20,601 nt of DNA from a virus. The position numbers and the translations under genes were made by a program. Shown here one piece after another: positions 5,594-13,200 of the stretch. The DNA is taken from IMG/VR virus record IMGVR_UViG_3300013117_000058, positions 1 to 20,601 of that record. One strand, 5' to 3'. The notes beneath the pieces were generated by a model that did not search any database, had not been told where the DNA came from, and worked only from the letters and a program-made list of their open reading frames with translations. The stretch's first letter is position 1. Every line of letters begins with the position of its first letter.

Positions 5594-6013
5594 ATGTACA
5601 GTAATAGGGTTATCAGATGGATACTGGATAACTATGCGGAATTATCAGCCGGTAAACTGCCTGACGGTATAGATGATTATGGAGTTAAGATACTGCTTGG
5701 GTCCCGGCAGCAAGCTCCGTATGAGTTGGCTAGAATATATTTAGCTGATGTGGACCGTGCCATGAGTGAGTTAAACCCTACTCAGCGCTTTGTTATTCTG
5801 GCGTTGGGTATAGACAATTACTCTGTTAACGACTGTGCGTACTGGTGCCAGAAAAATCCCGACGACATAGCCGAGATAGAGAGACATAGTATTAACCGGA
5901 TGGTAAGTTTGTTAAACGGCAGGTCAATATTGCCGAGATTTAACGGTAAGCAGTATTTAAGCAAGAAACAACTCCAGGAAAGAGCTAAGAGACGAAAGAA
6001 CAGGAGGCGGTAA
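5594..6013 (+). CDS. Probable late transcription regulator (ArpU/sigma region 4-like)
   Basis: 139 residues, with AAGGAG before ATG 5594. The centre (residues about 58-110) reads LNPTQRFVILALGIDNYSVN followed by a second helical pair around EIERHSINRMVSLLNG. This resembles sigma-70 region 4 helix-turn-helix proteins such as ArpU/RinA-type regulators, which usually lie just upstream of the terminase genes and switch on late transcription. The C-terminus is strongly basic (RAKRRKNRRR). Position and fold pattern agree with that role, but there is no signature motif, so the assignment is tentative. Confidence 0.5.
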   Translation: MYSNRVIRWILDNYAELSAGKLPDGIDDYGVKILLGSRQQAPYELARIYLADVDRAMSELNPTQRFVILALGIDNYSVNDCAYWCQKNPDDIAEIERHSINRMVSLLNGRSILPRFNGKQYLSKKQLQERAKRRKNRRR

Positions 6014-6029
6014 TTATGGATAACAATAT

Positions 6030-6224
6030 ATGTCTAAGGCGGAAGGCTTAGGGATAACTCAAAAAGAATTGGCTTATACGTGTTTTATGTGTATTGGTAC
6101 ATTACGGGCTGTAGAGAAGGGGAAACGCATCCCCTTGCCCGATGAGAGAAAGTTGTTCTGTAAAGCATTGGAATGTAATCCTGAATATTTGTTCCCGTAT
6201 AAAGGTGATATATATCCCGTGTAA
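6030..6224 (+). CDS. Small Cro/CI-type helix-turn-helix regulator, start or frame uncertain
   Basis: 64 residues from ATG 6030. It contains LGITQKELAYTCFMCIGTLR, then AVEKGKRIPLPDE and FCKALECNPEYLFPY, which is the XRE-type order (helix 2, turn, recognition helix, ExGKRxP, closing helices). ATG 6030 has no good ribosome binding site, and the usual first helix is missing. An optimal AGGAGG (6002-6007) instead serves ATG 6016 in another frame, which reads MDNNICLRRKA and stops at 6049. Joined by a -1 shift near 6040-6048, the two would give a normal XRE N-terminus (LRRK...GLGITQKEL). So this may be a frameshifted gene, a sequencing error, or a recoding event. Confidence 0.55.
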   Translation: MSKAEGLGITQKELAYTCFMCIGTLRAVEKGKRIPLPDERKLFCKALECNPEYLFPYKGDIYPV

Positions 6225-6227
6225 TTC

Positions 6228-6259
6228 CTCACGCTCAACACTTTTCGGGTGAGACTGAG
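6228..6259. promoter_or_regulatory. Imperfect dyad upstream of the late promoter (possible operator)
   Basis: CTCACGCTCA (6228-6237) and TGAGACTGAG (6250-6259) match in 8 of 10 positions as an inverted repeat with a 12-base spacer. It lies just after the helix-turn-helix gene and about 25 bases before the promoter, where a repressor or activator site would be expected. Confidence 0.3.
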
Positions 6260-6292
6260 TGTAAACGATACTAGAAAAGGTATTGACATATA

Positions 6293-6301
6293 TGGTATAA
6301 T
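6293..6301 (+). promoter_or_regulatory. Extended -10 promoter before the late genes
   Basis: TGGTATAAT (6293-6301) is a perfect extended -10 (TGn-TATAAT). A hexamer TAGAAA at 6273-6278 lies 17 bases upstream and matches 4 of 6 of the -35 consensus. The nearby TTGACA at 6283-6288 is only 7 bases from the -10 and cannot be its -35. Transcription would start near 6308, just before the terminator. Confidence 0.55.
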
Positions 6302-6317
6302 AAGAATGTTGGAATAT

Positions 6318-6346
6318 GCCCGCACTTAGTTGAGCGGGCTTTTTTT
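6318..6346 (+). terminator. Rho-independent terminator at the early/late boundary
   Basis: GCCCGC (6318-6323) and GCGGGC (6334-6339) form a 6-bp GC stem with a 10-base loop, followed by seven T (6340-6346). It would end early-operon transcription. Because the promoter at 6293-6301 fires only about 10 bases before the stem, it would also stop that transcript unless antitermination occurs. Confidence 0.8.
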
Positions 6347-6353
6347 ATTGGCG

Positions 6354-6390
6354 GAAGCCCCGGGGTTTTTCTCCTTTCCCCCGGGGCTTC
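6354..6390. other. 12-bp perfect GC-rich hairpin just before the terminase genes
   Basis: GAAGCCCCGGGG (6354-6365) and CCCCGGGGCTTC (6379-6390) are perfect complements around a 13-base pyrimidine-rich loop. Only TTCTTCT-like sequence follows, so it is a weaker terminator by the T-run rule but a very stable stem. Possible roles are a second terminator, an antitermination or RNA-processing structure, or part of the packaging (cos/pac) region, which often lies just before the small terminase gene. Confidence 0.6.
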
Positions 6391-6423
6391 TTCTATGGTC
6401 ATAGGTGGGAGCCAGGGGAAACT

Positions 6424-6921
6424 ATGGTTACTAAGAATAATAAAAAGAAAGAGATATCACAGGCTTCGACCTGCCAGAATAAAAAGCTGTTCCTTGAGAA
6501 ATATCCCGAATATGGCAGCGTTGGGGCTACTATGGCAGCAATTGGGGTTAAATGCCGCCGCACGTTCTACAAATGGCTGGATGCAGATCCGGCTTTCAAG
6601 GAACAGTACGAAACAGAACTTCTCCCGAACCGCAGGGATGAGCTGGTATCTTTGCTTTATCGTGTGGCCACAGGGCGGCTTGGTACGCACGTTAAAACAT
6701 ATATCAGGAAAGACGGCACAGAAACTACCGAGGAAGTACCCAACGAGATACCCGCCACGCAGCTAACCGGCATATTCGGATTCCTGAAAGCTACAGACCA
6801 TAACGATATACCGGACTCACCAGACCGCCTGCATTTTACGGAGAAACATCAACTGGAGATGGCTGGCAAAGGTGGAGGTCCGGTGAAGATTGTAGTGGTA
6901 GAAGATGGCAATGACCAGTAG
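6424..6921 (+). CDS. Terminase small subunit
   Basis: 165 residues, with AGGGGA four bases before ATG 6424. It recognises phage DNA for packaging. Residues 20-60 form the DNA-binding helix-turn-helix region: KKLFLEKYPEYGSVGATMAA, then GVKCRRTFYKWLDADPAFKE, the typical 'G-x-x-x-x-A-x-x-x-G-V-x-x-x-T-x-Y-x-W' small-terminase pattern. A helical oligomerisation region follows (residues 60-85), and the end is flexible and glycine-rich. It overlaps the large terminase gene by 17 bases, the standard arrangement. A small terminase starts the late module. Confidence 0.8.
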   Translation: MVTKNNKKKEISQASTCQNKKLFLEKYPEYGSVGATMAAIGVKCRRTFYKWLDADPAFKEQYETELLPNRRDELVSLLYRVATGRLGTHVKTYIRKDGTETTEEVPNEIPATQLTGIFGFLKATDHNDIPDSPDRLHFTEKHQLEMAGKGGGPVKIVVVEDGNDQ

Positions 6922-8245
6922 AGAGTACAAAGTCCATCTGCGTTCATCCTCTGAGCATGAATCACAGGACAGATTTATAACCTCTGTCACTAAGCGGATA
7001 ATCATTAAGGCTGGTAGACGTGGGGGAAAGACTGTAGGAGTGGCTAAGAGGGCTGTTAAACGGTTCCTGGCGGGCAGACGTGTACTATATGCAGCTCCCA
7101 CTTCAGAGCAGACGGCGGCGTTCTGGTTTGAAGTGAAAAGGTCGCTCCAAGAGCCGATAGATGCCGGTGTACTCAGGAAAGACGAGACCCGGCAGATAAT
7201 AGAGGTAGCCGGTACAAAACAGGCTATCAAAGCAAAAACAGCCTGGAATGCTGATAGTCTGCGCGGTGACTACGCAGACGACCTGATAATGGATGAGTAT
7301 CAACTCATGAATGAGGATGCCTGGTCGGATGTTGGTCAGCCCATGTTGCTGGATAACAACGGTGATGCAGTATTTATATTCACTCCTCCAAGCCTCAAAT
7401 CAACCGGTGTCAGTAAAGCCAAAGACCCTCGCCATGCTTCTAAGATGTTTAAGAGAGCACAGGCCGATGTGACCGGGTTATGGGAAGCGATACATTTCAC
7501 CTCGCACGATAATCCGTTTATATCTAACGAGGCATTACAGATAATCACTGCCGATATGTCACTGGACAGCTACCGCCGTGAGATTATGGCTATGGACGAT
7601 GAAATAGAGCATTCATGGCTGGTCTACGGTGTATTCAACGAGACATTGTGCAAATGTAAGCGGTTCGAGATACCTACGACATGGCCGGTATACTCCGGTC
7701 ACGACTTCGGCATTGCTAATCCCGCAGCATTGTTTGTAGCGCAGAATCCGGGGCAGGATGAGCCGAGGACATCAACTTTCAACCAGGTGCGCAAGGGCGA
7801 TTTCGTCATATTCAGGGAATACTGCCCTGGCGGTGGATTATCAGCGTTTAACCACATTGAAAACTACAAAGAGATTACAGCCGGTTACACGATAAGGCGC
7901 AGTGTTGGCGGTAATCTGACAGGCGAGGATGATTCAAGAAGTCTTTACACTTCGCATGGCTGGCCCATAATGCCCCCGAAGTTTGCCAAGATTAACCCGC
8001 AGATAGACCGGGTAATAGGTTTAATGGAGCTTAACAAGCTACACATATTCGAGGACTTGCACAACCTGTTACTCCAGATAGCTAACTGCCTGTGGGTACT
8101 GGATGATGAGAACAAGCCGACTAACAAGATAGACCAGGAAGCTAAATATCATATGCTGGCTTGCCTCAGATACATTATGAGTGATTTTGCCCCTGAGACG
8201 GCTAACGCAACACCAGGATTCAAAGTACATAAATGCAGGATGTGA
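6905..8245 (+). CDS. Terminase large subunit (packaging ATPase and nuclease)
   Basis: 446 residues. It drives DNA translocation into the capsid and cuts the concatemer. The N-terminal ATPase shows Walker A at residues 37-43 (GRRGGKT) and Walker B as DLIMDE with D130 and E131. TPPS near residue 160 fits the coupling motif. The C-terminal RNase H-like nuclease begins around residue 262 with YSGHDFGIANPAALFV (D267 as the first catalytic acid). Later acidic residues lie near ED (407-408 region) and in the closing AKYHMLACLRYIM helix. Length is normal for the family. ATG 6905 is used as start, overlapping the small subunit; ATG 6911 is an alternative. Confidence 0.9.
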   Translation: MAMTSREYKVHLRSSSEHESQDRFITSVTKRIIIKAGRRGGKTVGVAKRAVKRFLAGRRVLYAAPTSEQTAAFWFEVKRSLQEPIDAGVLRKDETRQIIEVAGTKQAIKAKTAWNADSLRGDYADDLIMDEYQLMNEDAWSDVGQPMLLDNNGDAVFIFTPPSLKSTGVSKAKDPRHASKMFKRAQADVTGLWEAIHFTSHDNPFISNEALQIITADMSLDSYRREIMAMDDEIEHSWLVYGVFNETLCKCKRFEIPTTWPVYSGHDFGIANPAALFVAQNPGQDEPRTSTFNQVRKGDFVIFREYCPGGGLSAFNHIENYKEITAGYTIRRSVGGNLTGEDDSRSLYTSHGWPIMPPKFAKINPQIDRVIGLMELNKLHIFEDLHNLLLQIANCLWVLDDENKPTNKIDQEAKYHMLACLRYIMSDFAPETANATPGFKVHKCRM

Positions 8246-8249
8246 TTGT

Positions 8250-9920
8250 ATGGCACATGATTTGAAAGAGATTACAGACAAAGAGAAACTCGAATCTGAT
8301 TTGAGAACACGGTTTGATAATGACCGTAAACTGCATACCGGCGTAGAGTATAAAATGGAGAACACAAAAAGCGAGACGATTGACGATGTTATTAACGTTA
8401 CTCCTCCCAATCTAAAGCTGTTCGGCAATGAGATAATCAGTACGATATGCAAAGCTATTCAGCAAATAGTTGTCTCGTACGACAAAGATGATCAGGACAA
8501 GGCGGCAGAAGTAGAGAATATACTGAGTGCTGCGCTGGTAGGGGCTGACGACCTTCTGATGGCTACTGACGAGTTTCCGCTAAAGTGGTCTGCTGTGGAG
8601 CAAAACTGTGTTTTCGGCAGAATGGCTGCCCGGGTAATGTTTCAGAAAGACGGTAAACTGGTGGAACAAAACATATTACCGTATGACCAGGAGTTTTTCT
8701 GTTGTGACTACAACGGGCGGGACATGGCATGGAGCAGCTACAAAATTGAGAAAACCCCTGCCATGATGAAGGCTGAGTTTGGTATGGATGTAAACTCAAA
8801 TACCTGGGTGCGTGAGGTTTGGGACACGGAGAATTGCACAATTTACCTGAACGATAAAGAGCCGATACTCAACCAGTTTCAGAATCCCTTTGGCTACGTG
8901 CCGGTAGTGTATCAAAAAGTGCTTTACGGCACGTCACTCAAACATAAGGACGTACAGAAATATACCGGCGAGAGCGTCTATTACATGGTCCGGGACATAT
9001 GGGACAATTACTGCATGAATCTGTCTATCTACCAGAGCATGAATTTTTACAACTTCAAAAAGACCTACCTGCGGAAGTTAGACCCGAATAGACTAGGAAG
9101 CGATCTTAACAGTGCCGAGCAGATTACCGAATATCCGGTAGGTCCCGGTAAAGTTATAGATATGCTGACTACTGAGGATATGACACCGTTGGAGATAACA
9201 GACCTCACCAGAGCGGGGCAACTGATATACTCCATACTCAGCCAATTAGTCCAGGACTGCACATTCCCCGCTCATGCCTATGGTTCACTCAATATACCCC
9301 TTTCCGGTGTGGCGCTCATGGAACTGACCGAGGGCATGGGTAACAAGATTGCTCCACGCATTCAGGCACTTGGATTGTTCTACCGGCGGATGTGCAATAT
9401 GATAGCCAGCCAGCTACAGGCTATAGGCGGTACGGTTATGCTTGGCGAATACGGACGTGAAAAGAAGTATGAGACCGCAGTGCTCAGAGGTGAATATACT
9501 ATCCAGTTGGAGTACAATACCAAGTCGGAAACTGAGGATATTGCCAGGTTTGCCAAAGCGGACAAGGCAAGTGAATATTTTGATGAGGAAACAGTGCTGG
9601 CAGATGTGCTGAAGGTTAAAAACCCGGCTGGAATACTGGCAAAGATACGAGCGGAGAAAGCATCAGAGTTGTCTCCCGTGCTGAATATGCGGGATACTAT
9701 TAAATCTTTGATTAACCAGGAACGCAACGAGGAAGCGTGGATTGTGTATTACCAGTTGCAAGACTATCTGGACGGTAGAGGTCAAATGCCGGTACCGGCT
9801 GATGGAGGAAAACAACAGCAACCAGGCAAGCCAATGATAGACCTGTTTGGCGATGCTGGTAAAGAGCCTGCACGTAAAGAGTTACCGGATGAGATGAGAG
9901 AAAATGCACTTAGACTATGA
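8250..9920 (+). CDS. Portal protein
   Basis: 556 residues from ATG 8250, four bases after the large terminase stop; a longer upstream frame overlaps terminase and was not used. The ribosome binding site is weak (AGGATG), so translational coupling to terminase is likely. The portal forms the dodecameric ring through which DNA enters and leaves. Supporting features: position after terminase, length, an acidic alpha/beta N-terminal half (repeated tryptophan/tyrosine-rich strands such as PYDQEFFCCDYNGRDMAWSS), a long helical region from about residue 250 (YYMVRDIWDNYCMNLSIYQS) and a flexible proline/glutamine-rich C-terminus (GGKQQQPGKP). No diagnostic short motif exists for portals, so this rests on context and general pattern. 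Confidence 0.8.
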   Translation: MAHDLKEITDKEKLESDLRTRFDNDRKLHTGVEYKMENTKSETIDDVINVTPPNLKLFGNEIISTICKAIQQIVVSYDKDDQDKAAEVENILSAALVGADDLLMATDEFPLKWSAVEQNCVFGRMAARVMFQKDGKLVEQNILPYDQEFFCCDYNGRDMAWSSYKIEKTPAMMKAEFGMDVNSNTWVREVWDTENCTIYLNDKEPILNQFQNPFGYVPVVYQKVLYGTSLKHKDVQKYTGESVYYMVRDIWDNYCMNLSIYQSMNFYNFKKTYLRKLDPNRLGSDLNSAEQITEYPVGPGKVIDMLTTEDMTPLEITDLTRAGQLIYSILSQLVQDCTFPAHAYGSLNIPLSGVALMELTEGMGNKIAPRIQALGLFYRRMCNMIASQLQAIGGTVMLGEYGREKKYETAVLRGEYTIQLEYNTKSETEDIARFAKADKASEYFDEETVLADVLKVKNPAGILAKIRAEKASELSPVLNMRDTIKSLINQERNEEAWIVYYQLQDYLDGRGQMPVPADGGKQQQPGKPMIDLFGDAGKEPARKELPDEMRENALRL

Positions 9921-10089
9921 AAATCTGGAAAAGGTCTGCCAATTATATTCTGATAATCTGAAGAACCTTAGCTTTGAAGAAAAGCGGTTTACGCTCGAAG
10001 CTTTGCAAATCAAAGTATTAATTGATAATGAGAAGGTGAAAGTAGAAGGAGCTATACCATACCGAATGATAAACAGAGCGTGGTATTAA
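9904..10089 (+). CDS. Small protein resembling the C-terminal tail of large serine recombinases
   Basis: 61 residues from ATG 9904, overlapping the portal gene by 17 bases. The segment LSFEEKRFTLEALQIKVLID followed by NEKVKVEGAIP closely resembles the last part of many large serine recombinases (pattern: FEEKRxxLEALxIKVxxDxxxxxIEGAIP). None of the catalytic, zinc-ribbon or coiled-coil domains is present nearby. It may be an insertion or deletion scar, or a tail captured as a small stand-alone protein. It has a weak ribosome binding site and depends on portal translation. Family resemblance is recalled, not computed. Confidence 0.55.
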   Translation: MHLDYENLEKVCQLYSDNLKNLSFEEKRFTLEALQIKVLIDNEKVKVEGAIPYRMINRAWY

Positions 10090-10103
10090 ACTGAGGTAGC
10101 ATT

Positions 10104-10241
10104 ATGAAAAAGCTGACGATGGCAGAAGTAGACAAGATGATATTTAAGCGGTTAGAAAGAGCCGATAGAGGGAAATTAGGGGATTTGGTACGGCAGGCAT
10201 TAAAAAAGTTTAAGGGGACAGGTAGACAAGATGACATTTAA
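10104..10241 (+). CDS. 45-residue protein sharing its core with the giant protein's N-terminus
   Basis: Starts MKKLTMAEVDKMIFKRLERA and ends with a basic helix (LVRQALKKFKGTGRQ). A GAGGTAGC ribosome binding site precedes ATG 10104. Residues 12-22 (MIFKRLERADR) match residues 1-11 of the 2521-residue protein (MTFKRLERADR) because a 42-bp DNA segment is duplicated. It overlaps the giant gene by 11 bases. Function unknown; a shared targeting or assembly helix is possible. Confidence 0.5.
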   Translation: MKKLTMAEVDKMIFKRLERADRGKLGDLVRQALKKFKGTGRQDDI

Positions 10242-10263
10242 GCGGTTAGAAAGAGCCGATAGA
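10128..10263. repeat. 42-bp direct repeat at the start of the giant gene
   Basis: Bases 10128-10169 and 10222-10263 are identical except for one position (T at 10141, C at 10235). The offset is 94 bases. Both copies are read in the same phase relative to the repeat, by two different, overlapping genes, and the second copy provides the giant gene's ATG. Confidence 0.9.
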
Positions 10264-13200
10264 ATGAAGTGGCACCCGATGGATATTATCGCTCGTCCTA
10301 AAAGGCGAGAAATTAATATTGACGAGTATCCCGACCTTCTGAGAAGACAGATAGAGGAATTAGAGGGAAAAGGTTTGTGGAGCGATTTTGAAAACCTTGT
10401 TCGTGACGAGATACCACAGCCGAAACTTATACCACCTGAAACGCTGCATACCGAAGGGATAGAGCTTGACGCAGGTGTTCAATTAGAGGCAGGTGTAAGC
10501 AAAGCCGGTGAACTTCCCCCCATTACCCTGATTGACAACGGCAACAGACTCATTCTTGACTATGAGACAGGCGAGTTTAGAGAAGCTAGCCAGTCAGAAT
10601 ATGAGATGTGGGAATTATTCTACCGTGATTTTCCTTCAATCAAGCCGGGTACTCCTGGCGAGATGACATTGGTTGAAGGGGTAACACCAGAGAAGATACA
10701 AGAGAGGCAATATGGTATTGGCGGAGATATTGAGGCTGTTGATGCTATGGAAGCAGCAAGGTGGCAGGCACAGCAAGGTTGGGACATAGGGCAGGACCTA
10801 GCTTATATTCAAGCAGGTCAAGAATACCAGATGGATATGGAAACAGCTATTAAAGGTCTGTATCCCGATACCAATTACGATAACTTTGCCAGATTTGTAG
10901 AGAATCATCCAGACCAGTTCGTTCAGGACATCATGGACAAGGGACGGACACCTGAGACGGAGGCATTGTTAAGTGCTATAGGAGTAAGTCCTGCTGAGGT
11001 TTATGGTGTCGAGCCTGCCGATGTCCCTTATGAAAAGTTACCCGGACAATTTACGGAAGGGGAACACAAGGAATATTACGAATCTCAGGTAAGGAATATC
11101 CGGTCACTTTATCCCCAACCTCCTTATACAAGGGAACAGATGAAGACTGACTGGTATAAAGAGATGCGGGCGGAGGAGACTAAGGCATGGGAAGATTATC
11201 AGGAGACATTACCAGGCTTTGAGGAAAGTTTTGTCGGTCAAGTCTTCGAGGCTTTTGATAACGTATTTGCCTTACTGGGGCTATCTACCAGAAGTATGTT
11301 TACTGATTCCGTTGGTGTGAAAGCCCCTGAATTGGGCGATTATTACCAGCAACTTAAAGAAGGCAAGATAACACGTACCGAATACCTACAGAAGGTAGAA
11401 CAATGGCATGGACGTGCAACTGAAGTAAAAGAACAGTTTAGAGAATTGCCTTTGTGGGAACAATTACTGTGGGAAGGCCCTGCTATAATTATTGATATGT
11501 TTCCATCAATGGCTACATTATCTTTAAGAGGCGTTACCTCATTACAAGCCAAGATGTATGAAATCCTGTTGAATAAAGGACTCGACCAGTTAATAGCGAA
11601 GATGAGTAGAGGTGTTCAACCTGCAAGAAATCCCGCACTACAGAGAGCACTTTATAGACTATTCAAGGGTGACAGGGCGGAAGTGGCTGAAAGAGCTACC
11701 AATAACTGGCTTAGACGCATGGGGAAAGACCCTAACAATACGAAGATAATGAAAGAAGCAGTAGAAGAAACTATGGAGGAGTTGGAGACTTTACTTCTAC
11801 CTGCTGTCACTCCGGGCGGTACGGCAGTCCCAGGTCAAGTAAAACCCCTAGCCGAACTGATTAAGGCAGCGGAAGGCGTACCGAAAGTTACCGAAGCAGT
11901 AGTCCCTGAGACAGCAAGGGCTTTGGCTGGTGTGGAAGCTAGGTTGAAGAGAGGGCTTCTAAGTGCTCAACAGATATCTGATTTTAGGGTGGGTACTGAT
12001 AAAGTTGTACGTGAGGGTGGCAAAACATATGTAGTAGATACTGAGGGTATTCGTGCGAAAATACAAGTACAGTCTGATATATTGACTCCTGATGTTGTAG
12101 CAAATATTAACAAGTTAAGTCCTGAACAAAAGACTAAGATGTTAGAAGCTGTTCAGTCTACGCCTTACCTTTCAGATGAGGGGCGTGCTGAAAGATTAGC
12201 ATTATTGAAAGAACCTACTCCTCCAAAAGTCACACCAGAAGTCCTTGTTAAGCCACTTGCTGAAAAGCCCACTCCCAAAGAGGTTACAAAAGAACCATGG
12301 GAAATGACGAGAGAGGAATGGATAAAAGAAGGTAGGGGTAATCCTGAACTTCATAAATTGATTGTGGAGGAGAAATTAAAATCTCAAACACCACGAACTA
12401 GAAATGTTGTACCGCCCGAAGTATTAAAAGACTATCCTGATTTAGTAAAACCTACTGCAACCGCAGAGGATATTACTGCAGCAGTAGTCCCTGAGACAGC
12501 AAGGGCTGTAACGGGGGTAAAGGCTGAGTTGGGTGGTGAAATAAATGCAACATTACGTGAAATAAATGCAACATTACCTGAAGGTTGGCGTATAGAGATT
12601 GGTGAAATTAGAATCAAGCCTGGGATGGAGGAAGTCGCAACAGGTAAGGCAATGGTAGATTGGCTAAGAAAGGTAATTGTTGTTCGTGATGCTAATGTAA
12701 TGCGTGATAACGCTGTTATAAATGAGGAAATAGCACATGTAAGACTTGAAGAACTACCTAGTGAAACAATGAAGGCAGCAATAAGTGAATATGAAGTGGC
12801 TGCCAAGTATGAACCTATAGAAATTAGAAGTCAATATGCTAGACGTGAAGGTTTTGGGGGTGATTACGGTAAGTATCTTACAGACCCTTCAAACGTAAGT
12901 CCTGAGATTGCCTCTGTATTTAGAAAGTATTTCCCTACCAAGCCAGTACCCGAAGTCTTAAAGGACTACCCCGATTTACAAACCAAAGCTGAAGTAGAGG
13001 AAGTGGTTAAAGAACCACCTATTGAGGCTATGGAGGAGTACCCTGATATTACAGGGGCAGATGATCTTACTATATCAGCACGGCAAGCAGGTATAGATGC
13101 TTTTATGGATGATGCCAGTCAGGAAGATATGGTTGCTTCTGCTAAGACAGCTTTAAACGCACAGTCTGAGGCTGCCAACCTTCCACCTCCTAATATACCA

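Noticed and set aside
6283-6288. TTGACA as -35 box
   Set aside because: Only 7 bases from TATAAT; spacing is incompatible with a standard promoter. The extended -10 was used instead.
10321-13050. YPDL motifs as viral late-domain (ALIX-binding) signals
   Set aside because: That system is eukaryotic; in a phage protein the similarity is coincidental.
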